This document shows, one piece after another, positions 51,592 to 62,100 of a stretch of 64,000 bases of DNA (the first letter of the stretch is position 1; each line of letters starts with the position of its first letter). A model generated the notes under the pieces. That model made no database searches and was not told where the DNA came from. It worked only from the letters and a program-made list of their open reading frames with translations. Source of the DNA: Saccharomycopsis phalli. Lineage: Eukaryota > Ascomycota > Saccharomycetes > Ascoideales > Saccharomycopsidaceae. Position numbers and translations under genes: made by a program. The stretch is from positions 1,612,001 to 1,676,000 of the forward strand of contig CP073212.1 of the NCBI GenBank assembly GCA_020342235.1, given 5' to 3'.

Positions 51592-53232
51592 ATGTCGATG
51601 GAAATAAAGGAAAAAGATATCGAGGCAACTGCAGCCCACCCAACCACTCTTGCTGATGTGACTCCAAAGTTGGAGAAGTTCTGGACCCACTATCCAGCTT
51701 TGGTCAGATTGAATTTTCATCTTATTGGAAGTGTTATGGTTTTGATTACCAACGGTTTTGACGGAACTATGATGAACAACTTGCAGACTTTGCCAAGTTG
51801 GAAAAAATTTTTCCACAACCCTCACGGTGTGGCTTTGGGTAACTTGAATATCGGTGTTACTGCCGGTGGTTTGATTTGGGCTCCTTTTGCTCTTGTCTTG
51901 GCCCAGTACCTTGGTAGAAAGAAGATGATTATTTACGGTAACATTATTTTGATGATTGGTGCTATCCTTCAGGGATGTGCTCAAAACATTACCATGTTCA
52001 TTGTTGCTCGTTTCTTAATTGGTTTTGGTGGTATTGCATTTGCTGGTGCCGGTCCTCTTTTGGCTGAGACTGCGTTCCCTACTCAAAGAGCTATTCTTAC
52101 TTCGTTCTTGAATGCCTCCTTCCCAACTGGTGCTTTCGTGGCTGCTTTGGTCACCTGGGGTCCATACAACAGTCACTTGCGATTCAACAACTGGTCGTGG
52201 AGATTGCCATCGCTTTTGCAGCTTTTCTTCCCATTTTTGTCTACTGCTTTAGTTTTCTTCGGACCTGAGTCTCCACGTTGGTTAGTTTCCAAGGGAAGAG
52301 ATGAGGAAGCCTTTGAAATCTTGACCAAGTACCACGGTTTTGGAGACCCAGAAAGTCCACTTGTGCAATTTGAAATGTCCGAGATCAAGGCCGCTCTTGC
52401 CATGGAGGCCGAGAACAAGAAGAACTTGTGGGTTGAGTGGTTTAGAACCAAGGCTAACCGTCACAGATTGGGTATAACTTTGGTGTTGCCATTCATGCAA
52501 CAATGGTCTGGAAACTCTTTGGTTGCTTACTACTTAACTCTTATCTTGAACAACATTGGAATCACCAACACTCAATCTCAATTGAAGATCAACATTGGAT
52601 TGACAATTTACGGATTGGCATGGGCCTACGCTGTTTCTACTGTTACCAACAAGTTTAAGAGAACTACTATGTTGATGACTGCTTATAGTTCCATGGGTTT
52701 CTTTTTCCTCATCTGGACGATTTTATCTGCATTGAACGACCAACAACACTTCAAGAACAAAGCATTGGGTAAGGGTGTCGTTGCGATGATCTTCTTGTTC
52801 CAGGGATGCTACCATATTGCCACTCCAATTCCAGCAACCTACATCACTGAAATTTGTCCATATGACTTGAGAGCCAGTGGAATTGTTCTTTACCAGACAT
52901 TTACCAACGTTGCCAACGTTTTTAATGCATACGTGAACCCTGTTGCTCTTCAAAACATTTCTTGGAAGTACTACATTATCTATGTGGTTGCCTTGTTCTG
53001 CTTTGTTGCGATTGTGTACTTCTTCCTTCCAGAGTCCTTGGGTTACTCCTTGGAAGAGGTTGCTGTTATCTTTGGTGACAACATTCATGAAATTCAAGAG
53101 GCTGGTGCTCATGCTGTCGAGGAGATGGAGGAGCAGCACAGAATTGACATGATTAAGCCAACTGCTGTCCACAATGAAGATACCAACAAGGCTCCGGAGG
53201 AGAGCAGCAGTAACAGTGTCGGCAAGAACTAG
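51592..53232 (+). CDS. MFS sugar transporter, lactose-permease-like
   Basis: A 546-aa plasma-membrane transporter of the sugar porter family. Twelve hydrophobic segments are visible. Family marks: NGFDGTMMNN in the first segment, YLGRKKMIIYG in the loop between segments 2 and 3, RFLIGFGG, the PESPRWLVSKGRDEEA signature after segment 6, MQQWSGNSLVAYY in segment 7 and FFLPESLGYSLEEV after segment 12. The sequence resembles fungal lactose/disaccharide permeases (Lac12 group) more than hexose carriers. The ATG has A at -3; a second Met at residue 3 is an alternative. It lies 675 bp upstream of, and in the same direction as, a cytosolic GH88 hydrolase, so its substrate may be an unsaturated uronate disaccharide (inference). 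No CTG codon was noticed, consistent with strong codon bias. Confidence 0.93.
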   Translation: MSMEIKEKDIEATAAHPTTLADVTPKLEKFWTHYPALVRLNFHLIGSVMVLITNGFDGTMMNNLQTLPSWKKFFHNPHGVALGNLNIGVTAGGLIWAPFALVLAQYLGRKKMIIYGNIILMIGAILQGCAQNITMFIVARFLIGFGGIAFAGAGPLLAETAFPTQRAILTSFLNASFPTGAFVAALVTWGPYNSHLRFNNWSWRLPSLLQLFFPFLSTALVFFGPESPRWLVSKGRDEEAFEILTKYHGFGDPESPLVQFEMSEIKAALAMEAENKKNLWVEWFRTKANRHRLGITLVLPFMQQWSGNSLVAYYLTLILNNIGITNTQSQLKINIGLTIYGLAWAYAVSTVTNKFKRTTMLMTAYSSMGFFFLIWTILSALNDQQHFKNKALGKGVVAMIFLFQGCYHIATPIPATYITEICPYDLRASGIVLYQTFTNVANVFNAYVNPVALQNISWKYYIIYVVALFCFVAIVYFFLPESLGYSLEEVAVIFGDNIHEIQEAGAHAVEEMEEQHRIDMIKPTAVHNEDTNKAPEESSSNSVGKN

Positions 53233-53906
53233 ATTTCTAGAAGCTAAATCTCTTTAGCAAGCGTTGACTTATACGATTTATATAACAGAATAGTTTTATT
53301 TTAATGAGGTGATTTATAAATGTAGTCTTTGAGTAGTCCAGTTTGCTTGCCGGGGGTTTAGTATCCTGCTTGGTGGTACATTGCTGTTTGATATAGTCCA
53401 TACTGGTCCGTTTCTAGCAGAGTCTTCTGTACCTATGTATACTACTACGGACTCTCGGATATTCTTTTACTCGGATATGCGTTTGGTACACCTGGCAGTT
53501 TCTGGCCCGCTATATACGTTGGTAACTTGTTACACTCACTGGATCTTAATGACCACGCGCATAAGTACGCATCTATATGCTGTAATTGTGCGTCTCTTGG
53601 CAATTTACGCCGCATGACAAATCTTAATGAGTCCGGATTTCAGCCTGAGAAAAAAGCAAGAAGCAGTGTTCAACAGCGCCAAGAATATGAGCCAAGCTTT
53701 AGATGCAGTTGTCCTTGGTATATCTGCGTTGCAAGTTTCTGAAATTTTGTATTTCGGCTATCCTTCCGACGGCTATCGTGTCGACGTTGTGCGTAATAGG
53801 AGGTACCCCACCAACCCCACCTGATCGGGCCACGATGCAGGTTTTCACCGGGGTTCCTCGGCATATAATATGGGGCTCTTGGCACTACAAGACGACAAGA
53901 AACACA
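53233..53906. other. Intergenic region before the GH88 gene
   Basis: Contains the transporter terminator region and GH88 promoter. Frames that seem to extend GH88 upstream (from 53703) encode a sequence unlike the family; a TATA-like CATATAATATGG is at about 53861. Confidence 0.45.
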
Positions 53907-55130
53907 ATGTCTGACGTGAAGCAGCAATTGAACGAAATCAAGGATGAATTATTTGGCGAGTCTCCTGTCGCTAAGATCTGGGGTGTTGCCAGACAAAAGT
54001 TGAACGACACTCATCCACCAGTGGAGTTCCCAGAGTACTCGTACGGCAAGTACGAGTATAAGCCAATCAAGTTCTGGACCGCAGGATTCTTCCCAGGATC
54101 GCTTTACACCTTATTGGAGCGGAGCATCAAGTACCCAGAGCACTTCCCAGCCGAGAAGTTGGAGTCGTTGAAGTTGCAATTTGCCTCGAGATGGTGGGCC
54201 GAGAACTTGAAGGAAGAGGCCAAGCGGACCAACACCCACGACATGGGATTCTTGATCTGTCCTGCCTTTATTCGGGAGCACGAGCTTTATGGCACCAAGG
54301 AAAGTTTGGATGTCTTGGTGACTGCTGCCAACTCGTTGGCGTCACGGTTTAACGAGAAGGTTGGATCGCTCAGAAGTTGGGATCGCCAGATTAACAAGAA
54401 GCGGGAGATCACCAATATGGACGAGGACTTCTTGGTGATCATCGACAACATGTGCAACTTGCAATTGCTCTACTACGTTGCTGCCAAGACCGGTGACTTG
54501 CGTCTTTCGACCATTGCTACTAAGCACGCCGAAACCACTTTAAAGAACCACTTCCGTCATCCTGAATGGTCGACGCCTCACGTTGTCAACTACTGCCAAA
54601 AGACCGGTGACGTCAAGGAGAAATTCACCCACCAGGGTTACGCCGACGACTCTGCTTGGTCTAGAGGACAGGCTTGGGCTATCATGGGATTTATTGAGAG
54701 TTACAAGTGGACCAAGAAGGAGGCTTTCCTTGATGCTGCCATCAATGCCACCGACTACTTTGTCAGTAGATTGCCAGAAGACGGTGTTCCAGGCTGGGAC
54801 TTTGACGCCCCAGACAAACACATTAAGGACGTGTCGGCTGCCACTGGTGCTGGTCTCGGTATTCTCCAGATCTACGAGCACACCAAGGACGAGAAATACT
54901 TGAAAATCGCCGTCAAGTTGATCCACGATACCATCAAGTTTGCTTACAATGACAAGTCCACCATTAACGCTGACGGCAGTGTCAACGGTGTCAAGGAGAC
55001 TATCTTGGACCACGCCACCGTCAACAACTACGAGTATGCTCTTCACAGATACGCTGACCACGGTTTGGTCTATGCTGACTACTTTTACTTGGCGTTTGGT
55101 AACAAGCTTCTTGAGTTGGGTTTGGCTTAA
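53907..55130 (+). CDS. GH88 unsaturated glucuronyl hydrolase
   Basis: A 407-aa enzyme that hydrolyses the delta-4,5-unsaturated uronic acid from disaccharides made by polysaccharide lyases; the released sugar opens to a 5-keto-4-deoxyuronate. The family is seen in FWTAGFFPGSL (56-66), THDMGF with D112, the catalytic-acid region IIDNMCNL with D180, THQGYADDSAWSRGQAW (241-257) and WDFDAPD (297-303); D112 and D180 correspond to the two catalytic aspartates of bacterial UGL. The start is the ATG at 53907 (context ACACAATGTC): an upstream in-frame ATG at 53703 would add 68 residues with no family similarity. There is no signal peptide, so the enzyme is cytosolic and its substrate must be imported, fitting the transporter upstream. 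GH88 is rare in budding yeasts as far as I know, so transfer from bacteria or filamentous fungi is possible. Confidence 0.9.
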   Translation: MSDVKQQLNEIKDELFGESPVAKIWGVARQKLNDTHPPVEFPEYSYGKYEYKPIKFWTAGFFPGSLYTLLERSIKYPEHFPAEKLESLKLQFASRWWAENLKEEAKRTNTHDMGFLICPAFIREHELYGTKESLDVLVTAANSLASRFNEKVGSLRSWDRQINKKREITNMDEDFLVIIDNMCNLQLLYYVAAKTGDLRLSTIATKHAETTLKNHFRHPEWSTPHVVNYCQKTGDVKEKFTHQGYADDSAWSRGQAWAIMGFIESYKWTKKEAFLDAAINATDYFVSRLPEDGVPGWDFDAPDKHIKDVSAATGAGLGILQIYEHTKDEKYLKIAVKLIHDTIKFAYNDKSTINADGSVNGVKETILDHATVNNYEYALHRYADHGLVYADYFYLAFGNKLLELGLA

Positions 55131-55429
55131 TGACTTACGATCCACAGTAATGCATGGTTATTATTATTGTAGCTTTGGTAATAAATATGGTTGGCTGGTA
55201 AGCTTTGTAAGAATTGTATTAGCCAGATATCACAATAACATCCTTTTATGTTGTTTAGTAGCTTTACAGCGTTGTGTATCTGTATTGTGATTATCTCAAG
55301 TCTCCTCTAATAAGATTGGGGCAATTCACTTCCTCAGAATATATAATGTGTGTTTGTTTTCTCTAATATATTGTACTCAATTTAAATTCTGTTCCTTCAT
55401 ATATCCTAAAAATATTTTTATAAACAAGT

Positions 55430-55548
55430 GCTCGCGTGGCCCAATGGTTAAGGCATCTGACTTCGAATACTAAACAGTGTTTGGCATACGAGAGTTAATA
55501 CTCTTAGTGGATATCAGGGGATTGGGGGTTCGAGTCCCCTCGTGGGCT
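55430..55548 (+). tRNA. tRNA-Arg(UCG) with intron
   Basis: Acceptor GCTCGCG / CGTGGGC, anticodon stem TCTGA / TCAGG, loop CTTCGAA (anticodon TCG), T-loop TTCGAGT. The stem closes only if a 46-bp intron (55467-55512) after position 37 is removed. The intron contains CGA, able to pair with the anticodon. Confidence 0.9.
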
Positions 55549-55916
55549 TTATTTTTATTGCGGTAATATGTATTGTGCGGGTAACTGTTACCGACTTAAA
55601 CTACCATAATGCAACGGACTCTTCTGAAGCATTAGACGCAAATGCCAATATGACGAGGCTAGTCTTGTACTGAAGACCCAAATGGAAATAAAGAGAGCAA
55701 CGTTCTGAATAAGAACAGCAGGCTGTTCTTTTTCAATTGGTCCGAAGAAACTAGACTAATTTGTTCAAAGGCTCTTCAGATATCGTATTCATTTTACCAA
55801 GTAACTTGACCAATCTCTAAACATATCAAGTAGCAGCCACTTTAGTAATGTGCGATTACGTATACCATTCTACAAAGGAAATGATAGGTTATTCAATAAC
55901 AGTCGTAAATACAAAT

Positions 55917-56843
55917 TTACTGGTCATCATCAAAGACCTTGATTGGAGCCCAGTTTGGACTGAGGAACCGCTTGGTTCCCTTGGTCTTGTGGATGTTGGT
56001 GATCTCCTGTCCCTCCTCGTCGGACAAGTCAACAATCTTCAAATTGTTCTCGATTCTGGAAGCTGTCACCGATTTAGGCAAGACAGCAACGCCTCTCCAG
56101 ACAGACCAGCTGACCAAGATATTGGCTGGGCTGATGTCATGCTTCTTGGCGATCTTCAAGACGGTCTCGTCACTCAACAAAGGAGATCCGGTAGATCCCA
56201 ATGGCGAGTATGCTTCCAAAAGGATATTGTGCTTGTTGCAGAAGTCCAACAACTTGAGCGATGGCAAGTATGGGTGCAATTCGACCTGGTTAACCACGGG
56301 CTTGATCTTTGTGCGTGGATCGTTAAGCAATCTGGTCAAGTTGGTGATGCTGAAGTTGGACACACCAATCGACTTGGCCTTACCCTGTGCCTGGACCTTT
56401 TGGAGATCTTCGTAGCCAGCAACAAAGTCCCAGTCAACCAAGATGTCCCGATCACCGTTTGGCAATGTAGGAATCGATGGGTGGTTTCCGTTTGGGTTCA
56501 AGGCAACAGGCCAGTGCATCAAGTACAAGTCAATGTACTCCAATCCCATCTTCTTCAAGGACTCGTTGATGGACTCCTCCACCTTGGTCTGGCCAATAGG
56601 AGACAACTTTGTGGTGACAAAGATGTCCTTTCTGTTGATCCCAGAGTCCTTGATGGCCTTACCAACAGCTTCCTCGTTTCCATAAGCTGCAGCAGTGTCA
56701 ATGTGGTGGTATCCTGCCTTGATAGCAGCAAGAACAGCACTGTACACTTCCTCGCTGGACGACTTCCAGGTACCCAATCCAATTGCTGGAATACTGAGTC
56801 CATTATTGAGCTTAAAGGTCTTGGTGCAGATGTGGGCGGCCAT
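55917..56843 (-). CDS. Aldo-keto reductase (GCY1/YPR1-like)
   Basis: A 308-aa NADPH-dependent reductase of carbonyl compounds, cytosolic. The catalytic tetrad is complete: D49 (HIDTAAAYGNE), Y54, K79 (TTKLSP) and H110 (YLMHWP). GVSNFS and VLPKSVTASRIENN are the cofactor-binding marks, the K-S...R pattern pointing to NADPH. Length and sequence fit the yeast GCY1/YPR1 group. It converges on the GH88 gene with tRNA-Arg between. A role in reducing the keto-uronate released by GH88 is attractive from position, but these enzymes are promiscuous and common, so this is inference. Confidence 0.93.
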   Translation of the reverse strand: MAAHICTKTFKLNNGLSIPAIGLGTWKSSSEEVYSAVLAAIKAGYHHIDTAAAYGNEEAVGKAIKDSGINRKDIFVTTKLSPIGQTKVEESINESLKKMGLEYIDLYLMHWPVALNPNGNHPSIPTLPNGDRDILVDWDFVAGYEDLQKVQAQGKAKSIGVSNFSITNLTRLLNDPRTKIKPVVNQVELHPYLPSLKLLDFCNKHNILLEAYSPLGSTGSPLLSDETVLKIAKKHDISPANILVSWSVWRGVAVLPKSVTASRIENNLKIVDLSDEEGQEITNIHKTKGTKRFLSPNWAPIKVFDDDQ

Positions 56844-58427
56844 TTTTCTTTTTTTTTTGTGATTAGAAAAATGGGTTGTCTAAGATTTATATAGCAATTA
56901 CTCCCCCACCAATCGGCAAGGGCTCTTCCGATATGTACCAACCGGACGGGTATATGATTCGGAGAATAGTGTTGCTTATTACACGAGAATTCGTCGGATT
57001 TGTCCAATTGCAAGAGAGTTGCTCATCTCTGTTCTTCCACAAGAGATTGACTCGAAAGTATGCTTGTGTAATTCATTCAAAGATGTTGTACACTTGTAAA
57101 GTGATGTGGACTCCCAGACTGGTATTGGCACATTGACCACTTGTATATCTTGGCGGATGACAAATACCGACGGATGACAAATATCAATGAATGACAAATA
57201 TCAATGAATGACAAAATATCAATGAATGACAAATGGTGGCAGGCTATAATGTCTATACGAGTCTCGGGATCAGTTTGATGTAGTCCGGGGTAGATTGGCT
57301 TTGGGAACGAAGTACAGGGTCTGCTTCTGATTTCTGATCCATCTGCATTAAATCAACATCCTGGGTTTGAATAAAGCTTGTTACCAACCTTTCCTTTAGC
57401 CCTGTTGCTGTTTATGGTATCACTGTGACTCGGTCAACTCTTGGTTATGTTCCTCACTTAGCACTATACCAGGTAGTAGATTCAGCATACGGTCACTCAC
57501 GTAGTTTGGTTTAACCCGTTAACACCGCCATTGTCATTAAATATAGCCCTAAATGATTCGGCGATACATTAATTGTTAGTGTGGAGCTTTCTGATGGTTG
57601 ATTTAAACTAACATATCTGTTTTCAAAGTGTCAACGCTAAAAAGTCTCTGTATATGCAAAAGGCTATATAATGGGACAACGTTACAGTCGTCTTATGGCT
57701 TGGATATTAGGACCCTGGTCGAGCTTAGACCAAAAAAAATAAAACCAGAATTGATTCAGTGGCTCAAATTATTACGGATGCACAACATTAATGTGACCTC
57801 CAGTCAGACCTAGTGTTTCCTCTTCTATGTTGGGGTCCTTTCACTGGCAGATGAATAAACAATAAGTAAACGTACTAAACACAAGGGTGTACGTAAGCAA
57901 TAGCAGAGATTCAAGCTAAGTTACTGACGTAAGATTATAATGTGCTAATCCATGTCTTTTTATACCCATACGTTCCGCAGTATCGTGGCTGTGCCATCGT
58001 GGCTGATTCACGTTTCCTGGAGACATGGTTCCTCTTAAACGGGATAGTCCTTAATAGATCGACTCTTCTAGATCGTATAGTCCACTAACTTTTTGGTCTA
58101 CCTTTCGAATCATACCTTGTACGATATCAAAGTCCGCGCACCGAACAGATATACCTTGAGTGATTCACCATCCAACAATAGCCCATAATGCTATATTAGT
58201 GCTCTTGATTTTATAAAATCAAACCAATGTCAATTCTTCCTCCATTTGCTGCACTTACCCCACATTTATCCGGCTTGAATACAAGGGAAAATTTTACCAT
58301 GTTGTCATACAAATATTAAGAATGCATTATGCACGTTTGTTATAAGCCCTTGGTTGGCTTCTCATACAAGAATTTGACACATCATTGAAAAAAAATAAAG
58401 GCACAATTCTAATGAATTATGACAAAC
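56844..58427. other. Intergenic region; possible diverged V LTR
   Basis: Holds the promoter side of the reductase gene and a short tandem repeat (57155-57235). About 57793-58120 contains CCTAGTGT, CTTCT and a T-rich TTTTTATACCCATAC that resemble family V in order, perhaps a very old copy. No gene was recognised. Confidence 0.4.
57155..57235. repeat. 17-bp tandem repeat
   Basis: About four and a half units of ATGACAAATATCAATGA type, the last copies nearly identical. Non-coding. Confidence 0.8.
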
Positions 58428-58499
58428 TAGCGCCACAAGGTTTCGATCCTCGGACATCAGGGTTATGAGCCCTGCGCGCTTCCACTGCGCCATGGCGCT
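58428..58499 (-). tRNA. Initiator tRNA-Met(CAU)
   Basis: The reverse complement starts AGCGCCA and ends TGGCGCTA, giving the A1-U72 pair of eukaryotic initiators. The anticodon arm GGGCTCATAACCC has the three G-C pairs typical of initiators, and the T-loop is ATCGAAA, lacking the TTC of elongators. Very similar to the S. cerevisiae initiator. Its CTCATAACC loop is complementary to the primer sites of the Q-type copia elements in this window. Confidence 0.96.
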
Positions 58500-58733
58500 C
58501 GTTGTGAACTTTAATTTGTGATTCATTATCATCGATTACCGTTTAAAATCTTGTAAGAGAAAAGGTCCGAAACTATAATACAAACAAGTTTATTACTTCT
58601 TTTGGCGAGGATTATAAGAATTATACAGAAATTGATAAATGTATCTAGACACAATGGAGAATACATTTCTGGGACAAGCTATATCTGAGTCATTTGGTTT
58701 GCAATCTTCTGGGAGTGATTGATGGTTATCATT

Positions 58734-59062
58734 TGACGTACCTAGTGTGGTCTCTTCTCTGATGGGGACTTTGCACGGGTAGTAATAAATAAATAATAAT
58801 CAATAGTAGTGAGCTCAGTAAGATACGAGGTATTATTGATAGTGCCGAGCTATCTTACAAACGTATTTTGTATTTATATTGAACTAAAGATCTTCAGGTC
58901 TAAACTAATATCTTTTATACCTGCATCTCTCACATATACGTGTCCCCTGTGTTGTGGCGGAGTCATACTGCACATCATCATAGATCGGCGTCCATGCTTC
59001 CCATGCTGCTTATTCCGCTTATCACGTGACTATCTTCTTGTATCATACTTCGTATGACGTCA
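58734..59062 (-). mobile_element. Solo LTR, family V
   Basis: 329 bp, ends TGACGTACC and TATGACGTCA, with perfect TCATT duplications at 58729-58733 and 59063-59067. A TATA-like GGTATAAAAG on the minus strand sets the orientation. This is the most complete V copy in the window. Confidence 0.88.
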
Positions 59063-59135
59063 TCATTAATGAATAGTGATTGATTGTTTACTAATTGGAC
59101 TACTAATGTTGGAATACGCGTCATAATATATTGAA

Positions 59136-62100
59136 TCACCATGCTATCTTGGCAATAAAACTTTCCGGATACTTTCTAACAAAGTATTTCCGAATCTCAT
59201 CATATATCAACACCACCAAACCAAAGCCCATAGCAATAAAGTAATATTCCACAGGGGGATGCGCAGTGCCGGTGATTTTGTTAAACCACGGAATGTAGTT
59301 AAAAAAAAAAGTCACTGCAAGTGCAAAGCCAATAGCAAAGAACATCAAGTGGTTTCTGGTTAAAGGGTTGAGAATTGGCGGGTGTTGGAAGATGGATAAC
59401 GTACGTGTTCTGACTGCCATCAAGTTGAAAAACTGCATAATGACGAGGTTTATGAAGTAAACCGCCGAGGAAACGTTTCCAACCGTGGAAATTGTGTCTG
59501 CTGATATGTTAAAAGAGCCATAGGAGAGCGTGAGCTCGCTGAATGGGATTCCATTGCGTTTGAAGTTTAGGAAGCAAACCAACATAGACGTGAACGCGTA
59601 ATATGTACCAATGGTAAAGTACGAGTGGAGAAACAACTTATAGTCAACAAGTCGCTCACCAGAAATCGATCGAGGCTTCTTTTTCAAAAGGTTTCGTTCA
59701 GGAGATTCATAGGCCAATGTGATGGCACCGGCACAGTCTGTGAAGCAACAGATCAAGATCATATTGAATGATGAAAGAGCCTGTGGCAATCCAAAGATGA
59801 TGTTAAGAAGTACCGGCCAGAGTTCTGCGTAAGTTCCAGCGGGGAGAAGGTATGCGATAGTCTTTCGCAAGTTCTCAAACACCAACCGGCCATACAAGAG
59901 CGCGTCAAGAATCGACGAGAATGAGGCCAAAAGCACCAAGTCAGAAGCTTCCTTGGCAACATCTGATCCTTCAGCCATTGCAATACCGACGTCGGCCTTT
60001 TTTAACGATGGAGCGTCATTTATACCATCTCCAGTCATCCCCACGATGTTTCCTGCTGCCTGAAACTTCTCCACAATTCTCAACTTCTGTTCTGGAGTGG
60101 CTCTTGCAAAGACAATCTCAGTGTAGCGCGTCAAGACCGACCATTGCTCATCAGTTAGCACCAGTAAATCATTTGATGTCACCACAACTGCCCTTTCGAT
60201 AAGACCCTCGTGTGTCAGCTTGTTGGTAAGTAAGTCAGACGCCAGATCGACGTAAGACTTCGAGACAATACCACACAACCGAGCAATTGCAACTGCAGTA
60301 AGTTCAAAATCACCTGTCACCATTGCCAATCGTATTCCAGCCTCTCGTAGCGTGTCCACAACATGGGGTATGTCATCTTTTGGCGGGTCAGTGATACCTA
60401 CAAGTCCGACTAATGTGAGGTCTGACTTTGTAAGTGACGTAAGATACGCGGTAACTTGATCGGAGTCTTGCCAGAAACTTTCTGGCTTGTCATCATGTAA
60501 AGTTCTAGATGCAAGCAACACCACTCGTTTCCCCTGGTTTGCCCAGCGGCTCTGGATATTGATAATCTGGCTCTTGACGGTATCCAGTATGAAGACCTTA
60601 CTGTCTCCATCGAGATAGTGGGAGCATCCCCCTAACAAAATATCAGGAGCACCTTTAATGGTAAAGAACAAGTCACGATAATTGATCCCTACCTTCTGAG
60701 CCGCTTCTTCCGTCCGTGCCTGATACATTTGTGCCATGTACTTTGTCTTGGAGTTGAATGACAACTCACCGCGCAACAGCCACATGCCTCTAATCTCCTC
60801 AGTAGAACCAATAGTCTCAGCAAATCTGAAAATGGCTTGATCAGTAGCGTTCGAGTGAATCGTTCTATCCATTAATGGAAGATGCATAGTCCGTGGGTCA
60901 AACGTAGCAGTGTTGCATAGACTGGAAATTGCATGGAGTTGACCAATACCGTCGAGGTCCTGAATTTTTGTGTCATCCAATAGCGCCAAATCGGTGATTC
61001 CCAATGTAGCGTCAGTGACAAACATCTTGTTCTTTGTCAATGTGCCTGTCTTGTCTGAACAGAGCACCGATACCGAACCCAATGTCTCAACAACTGACAA
61101 AGATTTACACAAAATCTGTTTCCGGCGCATTACTCCAGCGGTAATAATCAAGCAAGTAGTCAAAGCAATTGGCAAGCCTTCTGGGATGAATGCCACGGCA
61201 ATTGAAACGATGTCGACAATCAAAGTAGGCACGGTGATCCATTCAGGGAAGGACTTGTGCAACCAGGCGCCCCAAAGAATGCACACGAGTACAATAAAGG
61301 CAACAATAATCGATACTGTGATCATTACAAACCGCAATACCTCCTTTTGCAATGGCGAGAGTCCGTGTTTCGGCACAGATGAGATACGTGCAATCTGGCC
61401 AAACACAGTACTATCAGCGGTACCCACAACTATCGCCTTTCCAGAACCCATGACACAGAACGTTCCCTGCATAGCAATACACTTTGATTCCAAGTAATTA
61501 CTGCCTCTTGGTTCGGTTTTGATCGATGCTGGCACGGGTTTTGACTCACCAGTAAGCACCGACCGATCAAAGGCAAGATCTGAACTATGTTCGAATATCC
61601 GCACGTCAGCAGGAACCTTACTACCCATCTCCAATATCACAATGTCACCTGGAACCAAGTCGCGTGCAGAAGTCGTCATTGGTGTGCCGTTGCGAATCAC
61701 TCGACAATCTGAAGGCAACACCGAGTGAATCGAGTCCATAACCCGTGAAGATGTGAAATCCTGAATGAAGTTGAACGCCGCCTGTGCTAGAAACACAATG
61801 AAGAGCACCACTCCAAGCACAAGGTTTGCCACTGCCGGTGGTTGGCCCAAAGGTTTCCATGAGATGCAGCACAAGATGCCTCCAGTCATAAGCAACGCGC
61901 CAAAACCACCAAAGAAATACATGAAAATCTTCCGTGCAAGTCCCGAAGGCGGCTTCAGCTGCACGTTAGGACCGTATCTTTTCATCAGTTCTGTGGCACC
62001 AGCGTCAGAAAGCCCGCTCACCAAGTTTGTGTAAAGCTCTGCTGCTACTGACTCGGGGTCTCGAATATGCCACGTCTTGTCAGCAAACTGCTTTGCTTTT

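Noticed and set aside
53703-53906. N-terminal extension of the GH88 protein
   Set aside because: The 68 extra residues have no similarity to the family, and the ATG at 53907 has a good yeast context and gives the normal length.
54540-55145. 201-aa open frame on the minus strand
   Set aside because: Antisense shadow of the GH88 gene.
55848-56894. 348-aa open frame on the plus strand
   Set aside because: It is the antisense shadow of the aldo-keto reductase gene, which has the complete catalytic tetrad.
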